A stretch of DNA of 13,806 nt, from the NCBI RefSeq assembly GCF_004359215.1, contig NC_090610.1, forward strand, positions 13,463,042 through 13,476,847. The letters are read 5' to 3'. Each line of letters starts with the position of its first letter. Position 1 is the stretch's first letter. Below, piece by piece: positions 1 through 8,928 of this stretch. Source of the DNA: Bremia lactucae. Its lineage: Eukaryota > Oomycota > Peronosporomycetes > Peronosporales > Peronosporaceae. A program made the position numbers and the translations under genes. The notes under the pieces were generated by a model. It saw only the letters and a program-made list of their open reading frames with translations, searched no databases and had not been told where the DNA came from.

Positions 1-237
1 ATCCAGAACCACCGTGATGTGAAGGGGCAGCGAACGAGTTATCTTGTTCGCTGGCGAGGTTATCCACCTTCGCATGACAGCTGGGAACCTCGTTCCCAGC
101 TGATTGTTGACGTTGAGGGCCTCGTCCGTCAGTATGACGAGACCCACCCGATGGTTCAGAAGGCCCATCGGAAAACACGCGCCCTTGGCGCTTGTAAATC
201 GATTGCAAAACGTCAATCGCGTCACGCATCTCAATAG
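1..237 (+). CDS. Integrase C-terminus with chromodomain (partial, 5' cut by window)
   Basis: The open frame enters at base 1 and ends in TAG at 235-237, giving 78 residues. Residues 7-34 carry the chromodomain core: YLVRWRGYP, then SHDSWEP, the usual aromatic and Trp pattern of Ty3/gypsy integrase chromodomains. A basic tail follows (KAHRKTRALGACKSIAKRQSRH). In chromoviruses this module follows the integrase catalytic core and is thought to tether integration to modified histones; that role is family knowledge. There is no ATG at the start because this is the end of a longer polyprotein. Within these 237 bases there are several perfect hairpins (for example 79-87/93-101, a 9-bp stem with a 5-nt loop), so the coding sequence also carries the palindromic pattern. 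Whether the rest of pol is intact cannot be seen. Confidence 0.88.
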   Translation: MQNHRDVKGQRTSYLVRWRGYPPSHDSWEPRSQLIVDVEGLVRQYDETHPMVQKAHRKTRALGACKSIAKRQSRHASQ

Positions 238-301
238 AGATGCGAGCCCTTCCCCAGGGCGAAGAAGGGAATAGACATCCCCTTTTACCTCTTCGAGTTG
301 T

Positions 302-541
302 CTACACAACACGGACAGGGGTCACCACACGTGAGGCATGGAAGCCCAGCCTCACGTGACAACCGATGCAATTTATACTTTGCACCGGTTGGAGTTCTTT
401 TCTCAAATTTATCGAATCGAAAAATCGATTCGCGTCAAGTTTTTGAAGCCAAGCTTCGCGTCCTATGTCTTTGACATTGCGAATGAACGCACTCCAAGCT
501 TGCATAAGCGAGACTTTATCTTTCTTATGCCACTTAACCAT
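302..541 (-). pseudogene. Distal part of antisense ORF of element A (frameshifted continuation)
   Basis: This 79-residue frame overlaps the end of the upstream antisense ORF (534-1298): its ATG at 541 and the upstream TAA at 534-536 share bases. It lies in a different frame. It is Trp- and Lys-rich at the start (MVKWHKKDKVSLMQAWSAF) and has a CIGC motif near its end. The simplest reading is that one antisense gene was split by a small indel near 535-545. Separate translation by reinitiation at the overlapping ATG is also possible. I do not recognise a family. Confidence 0.35.
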
Positions 542-1298
542 CGATGCTTAAGAAAAGCATCGAGATAGAAATCTTCCTCAGCGCGAAAGTTTTCGCGCTG
601 GGGTCAAGCCCATAAAGCTTTGTCGCAATAAATAAAGAATATTTATTGTGAGGAGTAGTTTCTCCAGACAAGCTATTGATAAGCCGTTCTGGCAAAAGCC
701 ACGGCTTCTTTTCAGGGGCAAGATGAGACATTTTACTGTCTTCACTCCCCTGAGTGCTATCCACTGAAGATGGGGTACCACAAGAATTTTCCTTACGATG
801 GTTTACGCCATCGTCGTCGCCTTGCACAGAGACACGTGCAGGTGACCGTACGGGAGACGGAACGGGCGATGAGGGATCATCCTCATCGTCGGATCCAAAT
901 AGACTGTTTACTCGTCTATCAGAATGAGCCCTCTCAGTCGTAGGCTCATAGTCAGCCGCCTGACGTATATCAGGCGACTGTTCCATTCTCCCCGAGTCGG
1001 CCACTTCATCCGACTCGCATTCGTAGTCGACCTCCAAAGAGGGGTCGTATTCACGTGGTGAATCACCACGTGCACTCGCAACATCTAGTGTTGTGCGAGT
1101 GGAAGACACTACGGCAGACGTTCCGTCTGCCGCAAGAGATAGCAGTGTGTCACCCGCGGCTGCAAGATCCGCAGCCGAAGGCGCAGCACTATCGTCACCC
1201 CGCATGAGTTGATTCTTCATGCGATGGAATTTAAAATGATGGTTCTGACCAATCAACTTCTTTTTAAAAATTAAGTGGTTACATACTGACCACTCCAT
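534..1298 (-). CDS. Antisense acidic ORF in the 3' region of element A
   Basis: An open frame runs against the element, from just inside the polypurine-tract side to 534. The frame is open as far as 1373 inside the LTR, but the first ATG is at 1298, giving 254 residues. The product is hydrophilic and low in complexity. It has an Ala/Ser-rich part (SAAPSAADLAAAGDTLLSLAA), then acidic Ser/Pro-rich stretches (FGSDDEDDPSSPVPSPVRSP), and ends in a more ordinary segment (KPWLLPERLINSLSGETTPH). Some plant Ty3 elements such as Grande and RIRE2 carry an antisense ORF in the same place between integrase and 3' LTR. No homology to those is claimed. The DNA is dense in palindromes, which can produce open frames on either strand, so the gene is plausible but unproven. 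Confidence 0.45.
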   Translation of the reverse strand: MEWSVCNHLIFKKKLIGQNHHFKFHRMKNQLMRGDDSAAPSAADLAAAGDTLLSLAADGTSAVVSSTRTTLDVASARGDSPREYDPSLEVDYECESDEVADSGRMEQSPDIRQAADYEPTTERAHSDRRVNSLFGSDDEDDPSSPVPSPVRSPARVSVQGDDDGVNHRKENSCGTPSSVDSTQGSEDSKMSHLAPEKKPWLLPERLINSLSGETTPHNKYSLFIATKLYGLDPSAKTFALRKISISMLFLSIDG

Positions 1299-1326
1299 CC
1301 AATCACAGTCAAAGTGATTGTCGTTT

Positions 1327-1336
1327 AAGGGAGGGG
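1327..1336 (+). other. Polypurine tract of element A
   Basis: AAGGGAGGGG lies three bases upstream of the LTR start at 1340. In LTR retrotransposons this tract resists RNase H and primes plus-strand DNA synthesis. Its position directly before TGTAAC marks this LTR as a 3' LTR and fixes the element on the plus strand. Confidence 0.75.
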
Positions 1337-1339
1337 TGA

Positions 1340-1779
1340 TGTAACGGGATGTATCGTTACATGAAATTAACACTTAAAGGTTGTTAGTTAATATATTATC
1401 TAATAGGTAGATAATATTTAGAGGATATTACTTTATATAGTAATATCCAAATTCTTATCCATAAATAGGTATAGACCATTATACCTATTTATTCCGCAGA
1501 CTAATCAGCTGTAGGAGTAATCAAAGAGAGAGTTACAGATAAGATAGAGATAAGAATTCATTTACATGTTTAGTATTAGATTATAACTAAGTTAGCATTT
1601 ACAAAGATAGAACAAGAGACACTTATTTATATTTAATACAGTTTTCATTTTATCCTCGTAAGAGAAGTCTTCCTGTGCACGTACTAGCGTACGTGAAATA
1701 ACGTTGGGCACCACTCGCAACTGAAGCAGTGCGAAGTGGATTTGTACTGAAGCAGTACAAGTCGTAGTGCCCAGTTACA
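1340..1779 (+). repeat. 3' LTR of element A
   Basis: The repeat begins TGTAAC and ends GTTACA, so its ends form a perfect 6-bp inverted repeat with the canonical TG...CA. It is 440 bp and is clearly homologous along its length to 12037-12479 (443 bp), with substitutions and a few indels. It contains a string of perfect hairpins: 1393-1402/1408-1417 (10 bp), 1423-1432/1439-1448 (10 bp), 1461-1472/1481-1492 (12 bp) and 1739-1748/1754-1763 (10 bp with one T.G pair). Bases after the LTR read CTAGC. The matching target-site copy would be at the unseen 5' end of the element. Confidence 0.88.
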
Positions 1780-2550
1780 CTAGCCGTCATCTCTCCTAAT
1801 CTGAATGCACCCATGTGCATCACATACAGAAGGGTTGGTCACAAGTGTGCACCACACCCGAGTGTTGGGTCTAATTACTATATTTAGTAATTGACCATCC
1901 CCTTAAGTACACCAAGTGTACTTAACGGGGCCTGTGTAACATTAGGGCAACTTCAGCCCGTTACACCGTCTTTTAGTTCTACAGAACTAATGAGCTCAAC
2001 ATCTCAGGGAGTTGTACAAGCTATTAAAGCTTAATGAATCCTACTTCAAGAGATTCCGGGGTTCATAGAACCAAGTGGCAACTAGTGCCCAAGATTATAT
2101 ACCTTAGAAAGGCTTTTATCTCTTACAGATCAATGCGCAAGCCTTAGGAAGGCACTTAACGCTTTAAGATTAAAAGGGAAACTGCACTTTATTTAATTAT
2201 TTAATTTTAAACCTTACCCTAGCTAATTTAAAAATAGATTTCGGCCGCCAGATTTATATCAGGCGGCGATTACGTTTGTTACCCATAATAAATGGGATTT
2301 GAGTAATCAAGTATTTTAAAACGGATAAAAGGGTATTTTGCCCATAAAGTACATGTACCACAACAACGGTTCTCCAACCCCATTACATGTACCAAATAAG
2401 GAATAAAGAGCGCTAGGGTTTGTACTTTTATATGGGGTCGTTGGACCCGGGGGTCGTCCCGTTGGAAGATGTTTCCAAGACACTGACACGTATAGCATGG
2501 TTTCGAAACTAAGTTTGATTGCAGAAGTTTGATTTTCTGAAACGCAGGAA
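1780..2550. repeat. Gene-free, hairpin-rich stretch, probable older element relic
   Basis: I see no gene here. The sequence keeps the dense short inverted repeats seen inside the retroelements. Examples are 1873-1879/1886-1892 (7 bp), 1903-1911/1917-1925 (9 bp, 5-nt loop, closed further by CCCC 1899-1902 and GGGG 1927-1930) and 1973-1980/1983-1990 (8 bp, 2-nt loop). At 1935-1965 a 31-base unit begins TGTAAC and ends GTTACA, the same terminal hexamers as the LTRs. The pattern fades by about 2550. Element A may have inserted into an earlier member of the same kind of element. Short frames on the minus strand here (for example 2279-2554) have no recognisable content. Confidence 0.45.
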
Positions 2551-2867
2551 GCAAATCAAGGTGGCGTTAGCGAATGAAACACGGGGTAGTAGTTAACCAG
2601 ATAAAATTATAAGATTGTAAGAACACGCTATTTTAACGATTCCCTAACTAGAAATTAAAAAAAAATCGAGTAAGATATAATTGTGTGAAACATACTTGTG
2701 ATCTTCCCTAAATACGCGAAACGTTAATCCAAGGTTGATCAAATCTGACGTTACGAATTCAACTGGTTCTACGAAACCATTCAATCCTTGATTGCCTCGA
2801 TTTCTTGCAATCTGAAAACATATCTTAGCTCGCGCAATTATACTAATAGGATGCGCGTACATGATGA

Positions 2868-4146
<1,279 letters not shown>

Positions 4147-4174
4147 CTAAACATAAAATCTTGTGGAGTTTCGA

Positions 4175-4188
4175 GAATTGTCAAAGTA
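4175..4188 (-). promoter_or_regulatory. Candidate oomycete initiator (Inr) upstream of ADH3
   Basis: On the minus strand the bases TACTTTGACAATTC match the oomycete Inr consensus TCATTYYNCAWTTY at 11 of 14 positions. They lie about 70 nt upstream of the chosen ADH3 start. The position is plausible for a transcription start, but this is a match by eye to a degenerate motif. Confidence 0.35.
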
Positions 4189-4189
4189 C

Positions 4190-5260
4190 CAATTTGGTAA
4201 TTTATCAAGTTATCTACGGCAATACCTGTAACGCCCACTTTAATGTGCTGAAAACTTCCTGGGCTTAGTGCCGTTTAAGAAAATAGACAATATTCACGTG
4301 TCAACAACGTTAAAGGAAGCCAGACGTTAAAGTTAAGCTGTAAATAAGTAGTAATATGAACACATTGGTTATTTAACTGGCTTACGCGTGTATGTTAAAA
4401 CTTACCTTGTTAAATTCAATTTCTTAGAATCTGTTGCTCGACACATTTTAATTCTAGAACCCTCTTGTGCTTTTGTCGAAAAAACAACAATGTAACGATA
4501 TTTACTTCGACATTTTTACGTTACTTTACCCATGCGTTTAATTCTAATTTCGCATCACAAGGATGAAAACAACTCGAAATATTTGTGTGACCTCGAATAA
4601 ATAAATACACATTTTCATTGTACCACATTATTCGATGAGCTTTATGCCTCTGCACAAGAACCAACACAAATTCTATTGTTCCAATTCGAGCGTTACTACC
4701 CTGTCTTCTGCTTGATTGGCAACGATGAAAAAGATCTAGCTTGGAAGAATGACAAAAATAAGAGACACTTGTTCGGCTTCTAATCTATAAAGCAATATGC
4801 ATTACAAAGCTAAGAGTGAACTTGAGCCGTTCCGCAATTTAATCGATGACCGATAAAGGGCTGGAAAAAGTGCATCCAAAATTTGACCGAATTGGTCGCA
4901 TAAGACTGATCCTTCCAGATAATCTTCTGAGAAAATTCTGTCTCGACAATGATTCAGGGACATTTGTTGATGGGCGTCGAGCAGCGAAGCATGTTAAGCG
5001 CTGTTTCCTGAACAAAGTGTAAACTCGCTTGATGCAAATAAGCGCTGGGAAATTTTTCCTATGCAAAGCTGTTTCGCCTACGGCGAACAGTATCATCCCG
5101 AATCGAAAGCCGAAATTAAAACTAAGCGAGAATATTGAGTATTTTAGGACTTCCTTTAGGATTGTTAGTTTGGCTTCTTGATCGAGGCTTTCCAGGCACG
5201 CACGCTCTAAGCAGCCAATCAGCCAATGCATTTTTCACATGTTGTGCTGAGGATTAACTA
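4190..5260. other. Divergent intergenic region between ADH3 and HSF
   Basis: About 1.1 kb separates two genes pointing away from each other, so it should hold both promoters. It is AT-rich near the ADH3 side. On the plus strand two coding-like pieces occur in different frames: 4601-4783 (no ATG; contains LLFQFERYYPVFCLIGND) and 4846-5022 (ATG; 58 residues, contains RLILPDNLLRKF). I recognise neither, and they could be the remains of a decayed gene. An opposing minus-strand frame at 4839-5231 (130 residues) has no recognisable features. I found no clear heat shock elements (paired GAA/TTC units with 2-nt spacing). Confidence 0.4.
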
Positions 5261-5261
5261 A

Positions 5262-5275
5262 GCATTTTGCATTGA
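5262..5275 (+). promoter_or_regulatory. Candidate oomycete initiator (Inr) upstream of HSF gene
   Basis: GCATTTTGCATTGA matches the oomycete Inr consensus TCATTYYNCAWTTY at 11 of 14 positions, including the central CATT..CAWT core. It is followed by a pyrimidine-rich stretch (TTTCTTCCTTCCATC). It lies about 140 nt upstream of the first ATG of the HSF gene, implying a 5' UTR of roughly that size. Confidence 0.45.
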
Positions 5276-5414
5276 TTTGTGCGCCTTTCTTCCTTCCATC
5301 TTTGTGCGACCCGCTGCTGAGGCAGCCATTGCCGGCACGTTCTTTTTTCTTGCGCCACACAAGCACATTTGCAAGCAGGAGCCAGCTACAATATTGAGGA
5401 ATAGATATACCTTA

Positions 5415-7136
5415 ATGGTGACGCAGTTGACGCTTAACATGAACCAAATGACGGAACGCATCGATTTTAAGCATGAGCTAGCGACGAATGCGTTGCCCAG
5501 AATATTGGGCGTTAATGAACTTGCAAAGCAAAAAGCTTCCAAGACCCGCCAAGCATCCAGGGCGGGTGGCCCTACCTACGTGTCACCGCTAGGGACCCAG
5601 CAACAGTCGCCTATCGGGTGGATGACCTCGATAAAGGATGGTGGCAAGCGCAATAAACCCGAGGCGCCCAAATTCCTGCTTCTTTTGTATGAGATACTAG
5701 ATGTAGAAAACTCTCGCGTGATTCGGTGGTCTGAGGACGGCTTGGCGCTGCAAATACTGGACCCCGTAACCGTCACGGAACAAATTCTCCCCAAATATTT
5801 TAATCACACGAATTTTCACAGTTTTCAGCGCCAGCTCAATTATTTTGGCTTTCGCAAATGGACCAAGTCAAAGACGGACATTTGCACATTCAGCCATCAC
5901 TTTTTTCGAGAAAATCAGCCAGAGCTATTGCAGCTTATCAAACGTAAGAAAGCTCCGCGGCGAGCGCACTCAAATGGAGCGGGCAGCACACCCCATAGTG
6001 GAAATTTCGGATCTGTTGTTGTGTCAGAGCTCAATAAATTGTCGCCCTGTGGCAAGCGAAAGCTTTCACTAGATAAAGAAAGCCCGGTAGGGGATTCCAT
6101 CCAAAGCACGGAGATGCTTTTACAGATGAACACATCAGCGAATATGCCAGAGCCTTCAATAAACGAGATGCCTCTTAGCGCGTTAACGACACCGCATAAT
6201 GCTTCTTCGAATGGCCCGGTAGGCTTTTCCCACGACGGCCTCATGCGTAAATATTTGCCAGAGCTTAATAACGTCATCTCGCCTGTGGCAGCTACTGAGT
6301 GTAAGAAGAAAGCCAAGAAATTGGACAAGAAAGATTACGACGCAAGCGCTGCAATACATGCCCCGTTGGCATCACCGCACGAAGTGTCGAACTCTCTCGT
6401 GCACTCTTCATCTGTAAGATTCTTGCCATCCGCGACAAATTTGGCTGATAAAAACAGCAGTGCTAATGCAGATAGTAAATATGCTGTTGCGGCATCAAAT
6501 TCTTCTAAGGGCTCACTACCGACGCTTGACATCGTGCGAAGCCGCCTCAAACAGCAGCAACATATTGGTGATCCTAAGCAACAACAGCACAGATTTATTC
6601 ATCAACAGCAACACTACGAATACGATGGACTAACTGGGGTTTTACGACCGAATGAATTTCAGCGTCTTATAGCCCCTGCAATCGCATCTGGACCTGAATT
6701 TTTGGCTCAGTCAATTGGCATGGCTTCGGTGGCTCGAGCTGAATTAAGTTCAGTGCAAAGTCCTGTTCTCTCCAACTCATTTAACGATCCGGTAAGCATC
6801 CTTCTTCGTATTAAAAAATCACGGACACCATCCGGCGAAGGAAAAGATATAAGTGAGCAGCAAGGGCGAGGAGCCAATCAGAACGAAAGTTTAGCTTCAC
6901 TGCACAACTATTTGCTCGGAAACAGTTTATATACCAACCGATTGCAGGCGCAGCTCAAGTTTGTCACGGAAGAGAATGAGGCTTTGAAGCAGTCGCTCAA
7001 TTCAAAGAAACGCGAAGTTGATTCACTTCAGGTTGAGCGCAAGGCGCTTGTCCAAGAAAATGCTGTACTACTTGAGGACAAGAATAAGCTATTTGAGATT
7101 AATCGTGACCTACTGAGCAAGTTGTTTCCTCAGTGA
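5415..7136 (+). CDS. Heat-shock-factor-type transcription factor
   Basis: This is a nuclear DNA-binding regulator of the HSF family, intronless as read, 573 aa from ATG 5415. The frame is open back to 5262, but no ATG lies upstream of 5415; in-frame ATGs at residues 9 and 12 are alternatives. The HSF DNA-binding domain spans about 85-180: PKFLLLLYEIL (helix 1), then the recognition helix HTNFHSFQRQLNYFGFRK (131-148), then FSHHFFRENQPELL. Basic clusters KRKK (176-179) and KKKAKKLDKK (about 297-306) could be nuclear localisation signals. The middle is Ser/Asn-rich with a Gln/His tract (about 375-400). A long coiled coil occupies about 508-570, the extreme C-terminus. In most HSFs the HR-A/B oligomerisation coiled coil directly follows the DNA-binding domain; here I see none there, so the C-terminal one may serve. 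Targets and regulation cannot be read from this sequence. Confidence 0.9.
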   Translation: MVTQLTLNMNQMTERIDFKHELATNALPRILGVNELAKQKASKTRQASRAGGPTYVSPLGTQQQSPIGWMTSIKDGGKRNKPEAPKFLLLLYEILDVENSRVIRWSEDGLALQILDPVTVTEQILPKYFNHTNFHSFQRQLNYFGFRKWTKSKTDICTFSHHFFRENQPELLQLIKRKKAPRRAHSNGAGSTPHSGNFGSVVVSELNKLSPCGKRKLSLDKESPVGDSIQSTEMLLQMNTSANMPEPSINEMPLSALTTPHNASSNGPVGFSHDGLMRKYLPELNNVISPVAATECKKKAKKLDKKDYDASAAIHAPLASPHEVSNSLVHSSSVRFLPSATNLADKNSSANADSKYAVAASNSSKGSLPTLDIVRSRLKQQQHIGDPKQQQHRFIHQQQHYEYDGLTGVLRPNEFQRLIAPAIASGPEFLAQSIGMASVARAELSSVQSPVLSNSFNDPVSILLRIKKSRTPSGEGKDISEQQGRGANQNESLASLHNYLLGNSLYTNRLQAQLKFVTEENEALKQSLNSKKREVDSLQVERKALVQENAVLLEDKNKLFEINRDLLSKLFPQ

Positions 7137-7376
7137 CATTTGAAAGTGAAGTATTAATAAGGTATCAACGCATTCATATGCTCTTATCGCAAGGACAACA
7201 GGAACGTGTCCACATGTGCAACTTGCTAGCCGCGACTGTATAGCCAGAAAGGTTATAATATTGTGAGAAATAGGACGAGCTATATGTCCATGTACAAAAT
7301 CTAGCCACAAATAAAATTGCCGAATGAGATCAATTACCATTGCGTACACAATACATAGTAAACATTCTACAAGCGG
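7137..7376. other. Region downstream of HSF gene
   Basis: There is no gene here. An AATAAA at 7310-7315 on the plus strand, about 175 nt after the HSF stop, is a possible polyadenylation signal. Such hexamers are common in AT-rich DNA, so this is weak. Confidence 0.3.
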
Positions 7377-8760
7377 TTAATGAGTTAGACGTCTTAATAA
7401 GTGATTGCATTTATCCTGAAAATGAGGCAGTGGAATGATTTCGCGAGTATCATCCAAACGTGTGTTCAACACTGATAGACGCTCGAAGCCAAGACCCCAA
7501 CCTGCATGAGGGACAAAACCAAATCTGCGCAAGTCCAGATTCCAGTAAAGCTAATCCTGTTGAAATTGTCGTTAACCAACCAACGCATCTTTTCCTCCAA
7601 CACTTCGAAATGTTCTTCACGTACAATTCCGCCATCCCGTTCCCCTACCTTTGATACGAGCAGATCCATGCCTGTCACTGTCTCACAAATTTGCACGTTA
7701 GGTCCATTCTTGCGCATGTTAAAGCCTTAATATCTGCTGTGTAGTCGGAAACGAAAACAGGCCCATAAACATGCTCCGTCTTTACATTCACCACCCCGGC
7801 TTCTCATTAAATTCACTTTTCTCTTGCCATCTGTCAGTGCTTTCTGAAGAACCTTGACAGCTACAGTGTAGATCAAGCGCGCAATTTTTTCCTTACGACA
7901 CGATCAAGTCGCTCAGCAAAATGTTTGTCGCTAGGTTGGTTTATAGATGCATTATCTTCAGCTCAAAGATTGAGCACCTGTGGAAATATTGTTAAGTTGC
8001 CCCTTGCGGTAGGTCAATGCACTTCAAGGCCCGCAAATGCTACTTCGTTGGCTCTACCATCCAAAAGTTCTGACAATTGACGCGTTGCATTGCTGTTGCC
8101 TGCAGGAAATGTTGGGTCAAATGTGTATACTTTGACTAAAAGCGCAGGCGCATATCTCGCATGAAGCTGACCCGATACCGTCAAAGATGTGGGCAGACGA
8201 AAGAAATCCCCCTTCTCCCATACACAAGTCACTGCGTATAATAGCTGCATGTTCGAGACTTGGTGATAGCCAAATTGTCGAAAACACTAATTTTGCCGAC
8301 GCCAGATTTCTCCGGCTCTGTGATAGTGTAAGAAATTGAGAATTGTTCTTCTCAAAATACGAGTGCAGCCCTAGATCACAAAGCACACAATCGCATTCAT
8401 ACATGTCATTCAGCTCATCAGCACTGCTGAGTGCGTTGCTACGCGAGTTACGAGAGACTTTATTCCGGGGGCACCGTATTTGCATCGCAATAATCGAGAA
8501 GCTTCAGCGTACTCGAAATTAGCTGAAGACGCTTGCTACCGGGTACCTCGCGAAGCTTTTCCTTTGAAAATGCTGGAAACAGCTGTGTTACCGCCGAGCT
8601 TTATATCAAGCGCTTTATATGCAGCTCCGTCATGGCTCTCGGACGACAGCGTGATCTGTAGCCCGCCAAAACCTAGCCATCGATTACAGTCTTAATGCTG
8701 ACGGACTTGTGCTTACGGACGAACTCTGCCTATAGCTACAATAGATTTAGCTCTCCACTT
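7377..8760 (-). pseudogene. Asparaginyl-tRNA synthetase pseudogene (class II, cytosolic type)
   Basis: AsnRS charges tRNA-Asn with asparagine. Recognisable pieces occur in family order but in several frames. An OB-fold anticodon-binding part lies near 8740-8600 (GLQITLSSESHDGAAYKALD, 8660-8601). The catalytic core near 8200-8020 has LTVSGQLHA, then VYTFDPTFPAGNSNATRQLSE. Near 7717-7590 are GMDLLVSKVGE and GGIVREEHFEVLEEKMRW. Near 7550-7430 are [13 protein letters not shown] and GWGLGFERL (motif 3). Motif 2, normally FRAENSN, reads FPAGNSN, so both the ATP-binding Arg and the Glu are gone. Frames change near 8060 (WMVEP is out of frame) and near 7560, and stops interrupt the N-terminal part and 8000-7850. 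Up to about 8805 may belong to it. It has no remaining full-length frame and is presumably a decayed duplicate; an intact copy elsewhere would be expected. Confidence 0.88.
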
Positions 8761-8781
8761 TTTACCTCAGCGAGGTAAGGT

Positions 8782-8928
8782 TTATGTATCCATAAGCTCC
8801 GCCATGTCGACAGGACGTCTGCGACGTTTTGGGTTCAAAACTTTGTTGTGGCTTTTCGGCCGAAACGGGCTGTTTTTTACATGTGAAAATGCATCAGGAT
8901 TTCTGTCACCAGGAGTTTTCCTTTTCAT
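8782..8928 (-). CDS. Small basic ORF upstream of the AsnRS pseudogene
   Basis: ATG at 8928, TAA at 8782-8784, 48 residues, with a strongly basic composition (MKRKTPGDRN... and PKRRRR at about 33-38). It lies between the hypothetical ORF ending at 8925 and the decayed synthetase on the same strand, overlapping the former by four bases. It may be an N-terminal exon or a remnant of the synthetase's former 5' end, or chance. No family is recognised. Confidence 0.25.
   Translation of the reverse strand: MKRKTPGDRNPDAFSHVKNSPFRPKSHNKVLNPKRRRRPVDMAELMDT

Larger units (their letters stand above)
1..1779 (+). mobile_element. Ty3/gypsy retrotransposon A, 3' end
   Basis: This is the 3' portion of a plus-strand LTR retrotransposon; its 5' part lies outside the window. 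In order it has the end of the integrase with a chromodomain (1-237), about 1.1 kb of 3' non-pol sequence with an antisense ORF (302-1298), a polypurine tract (1327-1336) and an LTR (1340-1779). The order and strand of these parts fit a chromodomain gypsy element. The LTR is homologous to the one at 12037-12479, so elements A and B belong to one family and have the same orientation. The whole stretch is packed with short perfect inverted repeats, for example 28-35/46-53, 79-87/93-101, 225-232/237-244, 579-588/591-600, 1052-1060/1064-1072 and 1112-1120/1124-1132. Confidence 0.88.

Noticed and set aside
2279..2554. Minus-strand frames of 91 and 60 residues
   Set aside because: They lie in hairpin-rich repeat sequence, have no recognisable content and overlap each other in different frames.
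4839..5231. Minus-strand frame of 130 residues in the ADH3-HSF gap
   Set aside because: No domain, signal or composition that stands out, and it overlaps the likely HSF promoter region. Treated as chance.
5845..6550. Frames inside the HSF gene on both strands
   Set aside because: Out-of-frame shadows of the HSF coding sequence.
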